From contig NC_082694.2 in the NCBI RefSeq assembly GCF_949987515.2, forward strand, positions 14,687,958 to 14,751,957: DNA of 64,000 bases, in the 5' to 3' direction. Both the position numbers and the translations under genes were made by a program. The DNA is from Delphinus delphis (Eukaryota > Chordata > Mammalia > Artiodactyla > Delphinidae). This document shows, one piece after another, positions 21,144 through 33,100 of this stretch; positions within the stretch are counted from its first letter, which is position 1; the number at the start of each line of letters is the position of its first letter. The notes beneath the pieces were generated by a model. That model was not told the origin of the DNA, searched no databases, and saw nothing but the letters and a program-made list of their open reading frames with translations.

Positions 21144-21511
21144 GGGGGACTTCCCTGGTGGCACAGTGGTTAAGAATCTGCTTGCCAATGCAGGGGACAC
21201 AGGTTCGAGCCCTGGTCCTGGAAGATCCCACGTGCTGTGGAGCAACTAAGCCTGTGCACCACAACTACTGAGCCTGTGCTTTAGAACTGTGAGCCACAAC
21301 TACTGAACCCACGTGCCACAACTACTGAAGCCCACGTGCCTAGAGCCTATGTTCTGCAACAAGAGAAGCCACCGCAATGAGAAGCCTGTGCACCACAACA
21401 AAGAGTAGCCCCCACTCGCCGCAACTAGAGACAGCCCATGCGCAGCAACGAAGACCCAGCACAGCCAAAAATAAATAAAATAAATAAATTAAAAAGAATA
21501 AAAAATAAAAA
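21144..21511 (+). mobile_element. Long CHR SINE, copy 1 of a three-SINE cluster
   Basis: Starts ggggacttccctggtggcac and has the full set of repeated 'acaactactgag' arms and a tail of 'ataaataaaataaataaatt'. It is preceded by agaaatgattt (21133-21143), which recurs only after the third SINE. Confidence 0.93.
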
Positions 21512-21734
21512 GGGGCTTCCCTGGTGGTGCAGTGGTTGAGAGTCCGCCTGCCGATGAAGGGGACACGGGTTCGTGCCCCGGTCCGGGAAGATCCCACATG
21601 CCACGGAGTGGCTGGGCCTGTGAGCCATGGCCGCTGAGCCTGTGCGTCCGGAGCCTGTGCTCCGCAACAGGAGAGGCCACAACAGTGAGAGGCTTGTGTA
21701 CCGCAAAAAAAAAATAAAATAAAAAAATAAAAAG
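21512..21734 (+). mobile_element. Short young CHR SINE, copy 2 of the cluster
   Basis: Starts ggggcttccctggtggtgca and has the 'ggctgggcctgtgagccatg' and 'aggccacaacagtgagaggc' blocks and a poly-A/TAAAA tail. A-rich sequence ending aaaaag (left) and aaaaag followed by aat (right) fits a target-site duplication, so it appears to have landed at the joint between copies 1 and 3. Confidence 0.92.
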
Positions 21735-22025
21735 AATCCGCCTGCCAATGCAGGGGACACGGGTTCAATCCTGGTCCAGGAAGATCCCACATGCCACAGA
21801 GCAACTAAGCCCATGCGCCACAACTACTGAGCCTGCACTCTGGAGCCTGCGAGCTACAACTGCTGAGCCCACGTGCCACACTACTGAATCCCGCGCGCCT
21901 AGAATCCATGTTCCGCAACAAAAGAAGCCACCACAATGAGAAGCCCGTGCACTGCAGTGAAGAGTAGCCCCTGCTTGATGCAACTAGAGAAAACCTGTGC
22001 ACAGCAACGAAGACCCAACACAACC

Positions 22026-22057
<32 letters not shown>

Positions 22058-22096
22058 AAAAAATGTTAGAGTGAAGCTGTACATTTTTTTAAAAAA
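21735..22096 (+). mobile_element. Long CHR SINE lacking its first ~28 bp, copy 3 of the cluster
   Basis: It begins at aatccgcctgccaatgcagg, so the cttccctgg head is missing. It runs to a long TAAA-repeat tail (about 22026-22052). A further non-SINE stretch of about 27 bp (22064-22090) and a second short A run precede the right-hand copy of agaaatgattt (22097-22107). Confidence 0.9.
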
Positions 22097-22165
22097 AGAA
22101 ATGATTTAGCCCTCCACTATCATATTTTCCACACACCTCCTGCCTGTGAATTGTTTCTTGACTCT

Positions 22166-22401
22166 CCTTTTTTAAAAAAATATTTATTTGGCTGCGCCGG
22201 GTCCTGGCTGCAGCACGAGGGATCTTTGTTGTGGCATGCAGGATCTTTAGTAGCAGCATGTGGGATCTTTTTTAGTTGCAGCACATGGGATCTTAGTTGC
22301 AGCATGCATGTGGGAACTAGTTCCCTGACCAAGGATCAAACCCAGGCCCCCTGCATTGGGAGCATGGAGTCTTAGCCACTGGACCACCTGGGAAGTCCAG
22401 G
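22166..22401 (-). mobile_element. CHR-type SINE, antisense
   Basis: Poly-T/A head, 'ggctgcgccgggtcctggct' and repeated 'gcagcacatgggatctt' arms, ending 'ggaccacctgggaagtcca'. Target-site duplication ttcttgactct at 22155-22165 and 22402-22412. Confidence 0.93.
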
Positions 22402-22412
22402 TTCTTGACTCT

Positions 22413-25084
22413 TTAGTAGAAATTTTAGTGCTAGATTATTTACTTTAACTGGTACTGGAGGTACCCTGCCCAAGATTTTCTTCAATTTCCTCTTCACGGT
22501 ACTCCAAGCTATCCTTTGAGTTCTAATTATACCTTGTTCTAATTTGTCAGAAGAGTGTATCTGTTTGCTTTACATTCAGCTTCTACCAAGCTCTTTATAC
22601 CTTGTGATTTATGAGGAAATTGTTTTGTCACCTGCCACAATTATTTAGCATTGAATTTGTAATTCCAGAAAGTGCCAATAAAGCAGGAAGGAGAAGTACT
22701 TTTTTCTCCATAGAGCTGTGGAAGCACAGGTAAAGTATTGAGAACCAGTATATGAATAAGAAGACAAATAATGTCTGACATTTTAGTTTTAGTTTGGCAT
22801 TTTTTTGAGAGGGAGAAGGAGAAAACTTAAAAATTCAACTTTATAAAAGAAGCTAAATAATGGAAACTTAAAAAACAAACCAAAATCCAAGATAATGTTG
22901 GCAGAGAGAGAAGAGTTAGAGGAAAAAGAGAACCAACTAAATGCTGTAGAGTCAGCTGGGCAACTCTTGAATTAGGATTGATTTATAGTATGCCTTACAC
23001 TGGGGACTGGAAGATGAGGTCCCAGCACAGAATAAGCAGGGGCCAGGTGCAGCCATGCCACGCCACACCATCATCATTGTCATTTAGGCCATGGAGACAA
23101 GTCAGGTCAGGCAAGTCAGGTCACGTCACATATACATATTTATGTTATGGGTGATGACCCCAGAGCTTTGGTAAAGTATCCAGCACAGAGTAGGTGCTAA
23201 ATAAATATTGAGTGATGAATGAGTATCAGAATAAGATTAAGTAAGTTTTCAAGTCAAGTAGTTTTAAGATGAGCAGTGTTTCAAGGGATATTCCAGGGAA
23301 ACATTAGCTGTATAAGGGGCTTTACAGACTAAAGTCTTTGCCCCCAGCTATCTCAGATACTTTGATGGAGACATCTTAGTGGTGAAACTTGTTCTATCTT
23401 AAAGTGTCCAATTTAAGACTGGATTGGGCCTGCTGAGGATGAGCCTTGTAATCCATTTAGAAACTGAGACTGTCTTAGGATGGGAATCAAGAGGACTTGA
23501 GATTATGCTTGAAAGAGATTCTTTTCTTGGACCCGAGGTTCCGCTGGAAAATTGTGCTGTCCTCACTTAGGGACTTTGCTAATTTAGCCTTTGGGTAGAA
23601 CATGTCACCTTTTATGGCATCAGAATTCTGAAATCATGTAACTAACTTATATCCATAGACTGAGTCATGACACATGGTTGTGGGTTGCTATCCGAAGGGG
23701 GAAGAAAATGAGAAAGGGAGATGGAGGAAAAGAGAAGGCTTCATTCACTTAGTTAATACAACAAACGTTTATTGAGATATTTTAGTGTATATTGGGTTGA
23801 CATTAGGTTTGCAAAAATAAGACACTGGAGAACAACTTCAAAGGATACCAAGTTTTGGGGGAGGCTGACATGTGAACAAATGCTTATATTTTAGGGTAAA
23901 TAAGAGCAATAATATAAGTATGTACAAGATCTATGATGTCACAGTGTGTGGGGGGAGTAACTTACTGTTCAGAGTAGGGAAGAGGACCTGGTCAGGGAGG
24001 TTATCTGGGTCTTGTCACAAGAGGCATTAGCCAGGTGGATGGATTGGTATAGAACTGGGAAAGAAGAGGCATTCCAAACAAAATAAACTGCAGATGCAAG
24101 GTATAGAAGTGTGGAATGTAGGTTGGAGGAACCCGAAAAAAGTTTAGAATGGTTGAAGGATGAAATAAGGTTATATCTGAGTGGGATGCAATGGTAAGAT
24201 GTTAAATTGGAGAGGTAGGTAGAGGGCAGATTAATGAAGGCCTATGTATCATGCCTACTAAGGATGGGGAGCATTCAGAATAGTGGTTTGGAGCAAGAAT
24301 TGGCGGGAAGAGACTTCGGTATGGAGCAATTAAGTGGCCCAGATGAGAGATGATGCTGGTCTTAACTGAGAGCAAAAACGGGGATAGAAAGGATAGGAGG
24401 AGTTTTAGAAATATTTAGGATATATAGTCAGAATTTGCTTATCTGCTGGATGTGGGATGAAAGTGCAAAGATGATTCTTAGGTTTCTGTTTAACCTCACT
24501 GCCATCAAATCCATCATCCCACTCAGTGTTGGTATCATGAACTGAAATTGAGAGAATTCTGGAAAAGAGCAGATTTTTGACAGGATGGTGATGGAGAGGA
24601 AGGAACCGCAGAGCGTGGTTTTAGACAGGATTCAGGGGATCCGGGAAGACATTAGTAAAGTGTTATCCAGGAAGAATACTTTCTTTTTTACTTCCTGTCC
24701 TCAGCAAAATTGTAAGCTTCTTAAGAGCAAGGATCGTGTTTTTCTTATCATCTACTTTTCAGCATAGTGTTGAACTCCCTTAATAAGAGTAAGGTGTCTA
24801 TCAAATATTTGTTTCATGAAGTAGAGATGGTGAGAGAAAATGCTTACACATTTGAAGATACCCTAATTGACCATCTTCTCTATATCCATCTGACAGTGAT
24901 CAGAGTAGGCAATTTTTGACCTAAGTTCACTTATATTTGTTGTTTTTGGCTAATTTCTAGTTTTATATATGTTTTAAATCTTGAAGGATACACAAAGTCC
25001 TTTATACAGACATCACCTTCAGGGAGAGGAGCTAGGTAGCTGAGGGTCAAAAGTGGAAGAGGAATTTACTTTTAACTAGATATC
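22413..25084. other. CHMP3 intron 1, mainly single-copy
   Basis: Only two old L2 traces are recognisable: about 23160-23225 (cagcacagagtaggtgctaa) and about 24705-24800 (ttgtaagcttcttaagagca), both sense. A local run of gtcaggtca-type repeats lies at 23098-23128. No exon-like segment could be supported. Confidence 0.5.
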
Positions 25085-25447
25085 TGTTTTAGTCCATTTG
25101 GGCTGTTATAACAAAATGCCACAGACTGGGTAGCTTATACACAGTAGAAATTTATTTCTCACAGTACTGGAGGCTGAGAAGTCCAAGATCAAGGAACCCT
25201 CAGATTCAGTGTCTGATGACGACCTGATTCCTAGTTCATAGGTGACCATTTTTTCACTGTGCCCTCACATGGGCAGAAAGGGGGATCAAGCTTTCTGGAG
25301 TCTCTATTATAAGGCACTAAACTCATTTCATGAGGGCTCTGCCATCATGACCTAATCATTTCCCAAAGGCCCCACCTCCAGATACAATCACATTGAGGAC
25401 TGTTTCAACATTGCAACTGGGAGGATACAAACATTCTGTCTACAGCA
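25085..25447 (-). mobile_element. MST-type MaLR solo LTR, antisense
   Basis: The + strand reads tgttttagtccatttgggct through 'tcatgacctaatcatttccc', 'aaggccccacctccagatac' to 'ctgtctacagca', the reverse complement of an MST/THE1-family LTR of about 363 bp. The antisense polyadenylation region is at the left. It is non-coding. Confidence 0.88.
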
Positions 25448-27398
25448 GTGTGACTTGTATATCCCACCCTGATACGTGGAATCAACAATTTCTCCAAGGA
25501 GTACAAATTTCTTTTAGTGGGAATGGTATTTAGAAACCACAATTTAGGTGCTTGTGGTGCTTATTACTACTGGAGTGTTCTTGCTTCTAGGCCTTTTAAT
25601 TAGAAGAAAGAAGTATATTCTTTAAAAAGTTATGAAGGTGATTAGAGACTAGGTTTTTTGAGCCAACCCTCCTGCTGAAAATAACTAGAAGAGCTAGATT
25701 AAAAGTATAACCATTTGAAATTACTGAAAACTACCAAGGTAGTGAAGAATTGCAAAATCAAGATCTGAGAGAAGTGGGAAGCTCAATTACATGAGCCCAG
25801 TCATTTGGGACCAGTTTTTCCCCCTAAAGAGATCCTCTAATTCCTCATGCAGTATTGAGAAACTGAGAATTTGAGGAGAGATTTTGACATCCTGTGGTTA
25901 GGGGGTTCAAAAATTGGAGTTCAGGGCACACAAAGGATGAGGGACTCATTTAAGTCCCCAAGGATTTTGGTTAGAACTCTGAAAGGATACACCTTAGTGG
26001 TAACTGTGAACTGGAAATAAACCGGCCTTTACAAAGACTGATGTCCAGTGTCAAATCATCCCTATCCCTGATTGGATTTATTAAGCTTAATTAATAACCA
26101 GTTGTCAGTGTTCTTAGGCTAGATGTTTGCCTGAAGCAAATTAGGTCTTCTCTGGGAGAAGATAACATCATGCAGAGACACGTTCATCCTGTGGGTTTTC
26201 ACATACAAAGTTCAGAATTCAAAAAAAAAAGACATTGATTCATAGGAAATCTTTATGTATCCTGGATACAGGTCTTTATATATTCTGGATACCAAGGCTT
26301 TATAAATGCTTTTGTTCCCATTTATGTGGTTACAAATAGCTTCTCCAATTTTCTGAACTTTTTCCTTCCTTTAAATGGTATCTTATGATGAGTAAAAATT
26401 CTTAATTTCAGTATAGATAAGAATATCACTCTGTTCCTTTATGCTTATTGATTTTTGTGTCTTTTAAAAGAAATCCTTTCCTAAAAAAAAAAAAAGAAGA
26501 AATCCTTTCCTAATCTGAAATCATAAAGGTATTCTCCTATACTGTCTTCTTAAAGTAACATAGTTTTGCATTCTGTATTTAAGTCTTCAATCCACTTAAT
26601 TAATTTCAATGAAGGATGAGAACAGGAATTCAATCATCTTGTTTTCCATTTGGCTTACCATTTGTTTCCACACTGTTTATAGAAAACACACTTTTATTTG
26701 TTTTAGTTTCCTGTGCCTAGTTGGCTTGACATGTAGTAGACTCTATGAATGAATTTGAATAAAGTATATATCTTGATAGTGTGAAATTCTCTGTAGAGTT
26801 CTTATGGTTTTCACAGCATACTGTCTGATTTACAATTTGATTTTTCTTTATACTGTACTCCTTGCTTATGTTCTGCTTAACTTATCAATTATAAATGCTT
26901 TTTGTTTATTACTAAAACTCTATTGGTACTAAATAAAGGTTTGTTAATTTTCCGTTTTATCAGTTTTCATTTTCTTGTTTATTGTAGTGATCTTTCCAGT
27001 TGTGAGACTTGTTTGAGACAGTTTCTTGAGCTCTTTGTACTGGACTGTATTTTACCCTAACAGAACATTAGATTCACCTGAAGAAATTTTAAGTACTGCC
27101 TATCATTTGGGCTCTATTATAGCCCAATTAAATTGGTATTGTTTAAATGTCCCAGGTAACTTCTGTGTGGAGTGAGGTTGAGAACTACTGATCTGGGTCA
27201 TGGCTGGATAATTTTGGTTATTCCCATTTCTTTTAGGAATTTTTTCTTTCACAAAATCCCTTTCGATTTTGTAAGTTAAAGAAAAAATTTTGACCAGTTT
27301 TATGAACCTTTTTCTCTTTGACATTTAAAAACATAGATTTTTGGTGTTTCTGATGACTGAAATTTTATGCCTCTTCTTCACAACACATATTTTATGCA
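25448..27398. other. CHMP3 intron 1, nothing recognised
   Basis: AT-rich single-copy-looking DNA. Parts around 26270-27000 (cttttgttcccatttatgtg, aacttatcaattataaatgc) may be eroded antisense L1 but are too diverged to call. Confidence 0.4.
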
Positions 27399-27500
27399 GT
27401 TAAATTCAACAGATAATTATTGAGCATTTGCTTTGTGCCAGGGGCAGAAGGGGTTAGTGAACAAGAAAAGGTCTTTGACCTGCTGGAGCCATACAGTCTA
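27399..27500 (-). repeat. L2 3' end, antisense
   Basis: The block 'caacagataattattgagca', 'tttgctttgtgccagggg' and 'gtgaacaagaaaagg' is the reverse complement of the L2 3' terminus. Confidence 0.7.
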
Positions 27501-30500
27501 TAATGTGTAAACACATTAATATCAGTATATTAGTTATATATAATTATGTTAGTTTAGTATAATTAATGTAATGTTTACAAAAGAGAGGAGGTATAGGGTT
27601 CTGCCTAATTATACTGCAAGTGGGTTTAACTTATCCCAGGGGTCACAGAAGGCCTCCCAAAGTAACATTTAAGCTGAGACATGAAGACCAAGTTCAGAAA
27701 ATATGTTCTTTATTCTTCTGACTATTAATAACATTTGGGGAAAGCAAGATTTTCTGGTGGTCATGTGAAACTGTTCTATCGGCTAGTTGCCACCTTTTAT
27801 GTAGTTATTAAATTGCTCCAATTCATGCCTCCGGGTTCTAATCATAGATATAGTTCACCAAGTATAAACAAAGTAGAATTTAGCATTTTGGACGTTAATA
27901 GAATGGAGATTGAGCTTAATCAGCATTATTGGGAAGATTTGAATTTAGGGCATTTAAAAACTAGTTTCGTTCAATTGTGAGAAAAAATATCTATTTGTTA
28001 TATCATCCGTTGGGCATATTTGTGTGGGTCTAATTATTCTGGTCTGTTGATCTATGTGTCTATTCTTTGGCCAACTACTCTGTCTTGAATACTGTAGCTT
28101 TATATTAAGTCTTCAAGTTGGGTAATGGGGAATCCTCCAGCATTGTTTTTCTTCACGGTTGTCTTGGTTACTCCAGGGCATTTTTGCCTTTCCATATAAA
28201 CTTTAAAATCAGTTTGTTGATATCTACAGAATAGATTCTGGTGATTTTGATTGGGATTGCATTGAATCTACAGATGAAGTTGGGAAGAACTGATATATTA
28301 GTGTTTAGTCTTCCAATCCATGAACATGGAATATCTCTCCATTTATTTATATGTCTGTGATTTCTTTCATTAACGTTTTGTAGTTTTCTACATGTACATC
28401 CTTTACGTATTGTTAGATTTTTACCCAAGTTTTTTATTGTTTTGTTTGGTGCTATGGTAAATGTTTTTAAAATTTCGGATTCCAATTGTTTATTACTGAT
28501 ATACTGGAAAGCAGTTAACTTTTGTGTATTAATCTTCTGTCCTATGACCTTGCTATATTTGCTTGTTAATTCTTGGAGTTCTTGGAGATTTTTTATATCC
28601 ATTCCAAAGAATCAACAACAAATATATATAAATATAAATATAAGTAAATAAATAAATAAATATATATATATACACACACACACACATCAGTTTAATTGTT
28701 TTGTCCCAAATTTGTGTACCTTTTCTTTTCTTATTGTATTAGCTAGGACTTCATTACACTGTTGAATAGGAGTAGAGAGAGATGATATCCTTGCCTTGTT
28801 CCTTATCTTAGGGGGAAAGCTTCTAATTTCTTGCCATTAATTATGATGTTAGCTATAGTTTGGGGTGAGGGTGGGGTTGCAGTTTTTTTTTTAATTAAAT
28901 TGAGGAATTTTCCTTTTATTCCGGTTTGTGGAAAGTTTTTATTGTGAGTATAGGAGAATGGTTTTCCTGTGTCAATTCCTACGATTTTTCTTATTTAACC
29001 TATTGATGTGTGGTGGATTACAGTGACTGATTTTTGAATGTTGAACCAGCTTTGCATACCTGGAATAAATCACACTTGGTTGTGGTTTATAATTCTTTTT
29101 ATGTAATTTTACACTCAATTTGCTAACGTTTTGTTGAGGATTTTTGCATTCATGAGAGACACCGGTCTGTAGTTTTCCTTTCTTGTAATGTCTTTATCTG
29201 GTTTTGACATTAGGATAAGGCTGGCCTCATAGAATGAGTTAAGAAATATTCACTCTTATATTTCCTTGAAGATTTTGTAGAGAATTGTTATCATTACTTC
29301 CTTAAATCTTTGGTAGAATTCACCAGTGAAACCATCTGGGCCTGATACTTTCTCTGTTGGGAAGTTATTAACTACCGATTCAATTGCTTTAATAATAATA
29401 GGCCTATTCAGATAATCTACTTCTCCTTGTGTGAGTTTTAGTAGGCTTTCAAGTAATCGGTCCCTTTCATCTAGTTTACCAAGTTTGTGAGCATAGAATT
29501 GTTCATAATATTCCTTTATTGTCTTTTTATTCTCCATGGAATCAGTAGTGATGACCCCGTTTGCATTTCTGATATTGGTAAACTTGTCTTCTCTCCTTTT
29601 TTCTCTGTTCGCCTGGCTAAAGGCTTATCTATTTTATTGATCTGTTTAAAGAGCCAGATTTTGGTTTCATTGATTTTCTATTATTGTACTTTCCTCTTTT
29701 CAATTTCATTGATTGTGTAATTTTTATTGTTTTTTTTCTTCTGCTTGCTTGATGCTTAAATTGCTCTTCTTTCTTTAGTTTCCTAAGGTGGAATCTTAGA
29801 TTATTGATGTCTAGCTCTCTCTTGATATATGCATTTAATGCTATAAATTAACTTCCCAATGCTTTTGCTGCACCCTACACATTTTCATAAGTTGTATTTA
29901 TTCCCACTTTAATTTAATTCAAAATAATTTTAAATTTATCTTGAGACTTTTTCTTTGACCCATGTGTTACTTAGATGTGTGTTGTTTAATCTCCAAAATT
30001 TAGGGATTTTCCAGCTATTTTTCTGTTACTGATTTCTAGCTTCATTCCATTGTGGTCTCAGAACACACTTTGTATGATTTCTGTTTTTTTAAAAATTTGT
30101 TAGAGTGTGTGTGTTATGGCCCAGAAAGTGGTCTGTCTTGAGGAGTATTTCCATGTGAGCTTGAGAAGTCTATGTGTTCTGTTGTTGGACAGAGTATTCT
30201 ATAAATATTAATTAGATCAAGTTGACTGATAGTTCCGTTCAGGTCAGCTATATCCTTACTGATTTCCTCTCTGTTCCATTTGTTGATTATCTCAAGGGAG
30301 GTTTTGAATTCTTCAGCTATAACATGGATTTGTCCATTTCCCCTTTCAGATCTATCAATTTTTGCCTCATATATTTTGATGCCCTGTTTTTAGGTGCATG
30401 CACACTAAGGATTGTTTTGTTTTCTTATTGAATCCTTACTTAATGCCTCTGTTGCCCTGATAAGTTTTTTTGTTCTGAAGTCTGCTTTGTCTTAATACAG

Positions 30501-30509
30501 CTACCCTCC

Positions 30510-31736
30510 TTTTTTTCCTTCCTTTCTTTCTCCCACACTCCCTCTCTTTCTTTTTTCTTTCTTTACTTCTTTATTTTCATTGATGTGAAATTTACATAAC
30601 ATAAAATGAACCATTTTACCCTGAACAATTCAGTGGCATTTGGTACATTCATAACATGCAACCACCACCTCTATCTAGTTCCAAAACATTTTCATCACTC
30701 TAAAGTAAAACCCTGTACTCTCTAAGCAGTTGCCGCCCATTCTAATCTCCCTCCAGCATCTGGTGACTACCAATCTGTTTTCTATTCTAATTTCTTATAA
30801 GTGGACTCATACAATATATGGGCCTTTTATGTCTGGCTTCTTTCATTTACTACAGTGTTTTCAAGGTTCATCCATGATGTAGCTAGTACTTACTTCCTTT
30901 TTATGGCTGAATGATATTTCATTGCATGCATATCTCACAACTCATGCATTCATCCAGTGATAGACATTTGAGTTGTTTCAACCTTTTGACTGTTGTGAAT
31001 AGTGCTGTTTTGAACATTCTCATATGAATATTTTTTGAGTACCTATTTTCAATTCTTTTGGGTATATACCTAGGAGTAGAATTTATTTACCTTTTTGAGG
31101 AACTCTATAACTGTTTTTCACAGTGGTTTCACCATTTTACCTTCCCACCAGCAATGTACAAGTGTTCCTATTTCTCTCCTTGCTAACACTTATATTTTTG
31201 ATTATAGCCAATTCTGTTATTATAGTCAATATGCTTTATGTGAAGTGGTATCTTGTGGGTTTTATTTACATTCCCTTAATGACAAATGAGGTTGAGTATC
31301 TTTTCATGTGCCTTTTGGCCATTTGTATATCTCCTTCAGAGAAATGTCTGTTTATGCCCTTTGCCTGTTTTTTAATTGGGTTGTCTTTTTGTTATTGAGT
31401 TGTACGTATTCTTTATATATATTTTTAGAAGACCCTTATCAGGTATATAATTTGCAAATATTTTCTCTCATTATATAGGTGATCTTATTATTTTTCTGAT
31501 AATATTCTTTGATGTACAGTTTTTAATTTTGATGAAGTTCAATATATGTATTTTCTTTCTTTTTTTTTTTTTGCTCATGCTTTTGGGATGTTTCTAATAC
31601 AAATCCAAAGTTATGATGATTTATCCCATATAAAACTCAGTATTTTCTTCTGAGTTTTATAGTTTTAGCTCCTATATCTAGGTCTTTGACTAACGTAGAG
31701 TTAATTTCTATATGCTGTGTGAGATAGGAGAGAGCT
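30510..31736 (-). repeat. Old L1 3' end nested in the larger L1, antisense
   Basis: A polypyrimidine stretch (30510-30575, a decayed antisense A tail) is followed by an L1 3' UTR and ORF2 C-terminus (aatttacataacataaaatg, 'cttctttcatttactacagt', 'gttgtttcaaccttttgact'). The larger L1's EN-region sequence resumes with 'gattagtgtttgcatggtat' at 31746. Confidence 0.7.
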
Positions 31737-32161
31737 TGGTTTTGATTAGTGTTTGCATGGTATATTTCTCCTTCCTTTTACTTTTAATGTTAGTCTTTAT
31801 ATTTACTTTTAACCTTAGTCTTGTAGGCGATGTATAGTTGACTCTTTCTTACTTTCTCTCTCTCTCTCTCGCTTTCTTGCTTTACCCTGTCTGGTTTTCA
31901 CTGAACCTTTCATATGATTCATTTAATCTTATCTATTAGTGTATCAATTATGTGTTTGTAAAAAGTTTTTAGTGATTGGCCCAGATTTTGAAATATACAT
32001 TTGTAATTAAGTTAACTTCAAATGCCATTATACTGTTTCACATGTAATGCAGATACCTTTAAACAATGTATTCTGTCCATTATGATATTGCTCTCATTCA
32101 TTTCAGTTATCCATATTCTATCTTCACCCAATATACTGTCACTATTATTACTTTAAGAATA

Positions 32162-32282
32162 GGAAATTCCCTCGTGGTCCAGTGGTTAGGACTCAGCGCT
32201 TTCACCTCTGGGGCATGGGTTCAATCCCTGGTTGGGGAACTAATAGCCCACAAGCCATGCCACACAGCCAAAAAAAAAAAAG
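32162..32282 (+). mobile_element. Short CHR-type SINE
   Basis: Starts ggaaattccctcgtggtcca, has 'gggttcaatccctggttggg' (B box), and ends 'cacacagcc' plus 12 A. Target-site duplication ttaagaata at 32153-32161 and 32283-32291. Confidence 0.9.
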
Positions 32283-33100
32283 TTAAGAATAAGAAAAAAG
32301 ATTTTATCTTCATTTATTCTTTCCCTAATATTCTTACTTTATATATGTCCCAGTTTCTGACCTGTATAATTTTGCTTCTCCCTGAAGAACTTTTAAAAAA
32401 CATTTCTGGTAATCTAGATCTGCTGTGATGAATTCCTTCAATTTTTGTTTGTCTGATAAAGTCTTTACTTCTCTTTTGAAAGATAATTTTGCTGGATGTA
32501 GAATTCTAGGTTGGTGATGTTTTCTCCAGCACTTTATCTCACTCCACTCTCTTCTTGCTTCCATAGTTTCTAACAAGGAGTCTTTTGTAATTCTTATCTT
32601 TGTTCCCCTGTAGGTGAGGTATGTTTTTTCTCTGTCTTTCAAAATTTTCTCTTTGCTCTTGTGTTCCCCATTTTGAAATGAGATAACTAGTTGTCATTTT
32701 TTGGATTCTTATCCTACTTTGTCTTCTCTTTGCTTCCTTTATCCATGGTTTGGGGTCTGTCATTAATTTTGGAAAGTTCTCAGCCATTATTATTTCCTAT
32801 TTTTTCTGTACTGTTTTCTCTTTTTTTCTCCTTCTGGTATTCAATTATGTGTATGTTACATCTTTTGAAATTGTCCACTGTTCTTAGATGTCCTCTTCTG
32901 TTTGTTTTCATTCTTTTTCCGATTGCATTTCAGTTTTGCAAGTTTCTATTCACTGGTTCAGATTCACTGATCTATTCCTTAGCTATGTCTTATGTACTGA
33001 TGAACTCGTCAAATGCAGTCTTCATTTCTGTTATAATATTAACATGTTTTATATTTCTAGCATTTCTTTTTGATCCTTAATGGTTCCATCTTTGTGCTTA

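Larger units (their letters stand above)
27970..33100 (-). repeat. Large old L1 (ORF2 to ORF1), antisense, split by another L1
   Basis: The order on the + strand is ORF2 palm/thumb region (28130-28600: gattgggattgcattgaatc), RT core (28740-29700), EN region (29700-30500), then spacer and ORF1 (31740-33100: 'ttgctggatgtagaattcta', 'aatagtttctaacaaggagt'-like blocks). The largest remaining frames are 60-144 codons, separated by stops and shifts. It is interrupted at about 30510-31736 by another antisense L1, and at 32162 by a SINE. It is comparable in age to L1MA/L1MB. Confidence 0.75.

Noticed and set aside
21340..22375. Open frames of 60-154 codons through the SINE cluster, with similar frames at 16702-17047, 41152-41436 and 56125-56476
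   Set aside because: The same GLSRCGAQAPDAQAQ-like translation recurs at every young SINE, so it is the SINE body read through, not a gene.
23098..23128. gtcaggtca repeats as a regulatory array or CRISPR-like pattern
   Set aside because: Short imperfect direct repeats without spacers of constant length. Nuclear-receptor half sites (aggtca) are possible, but there is no supporting context deep in an intron.
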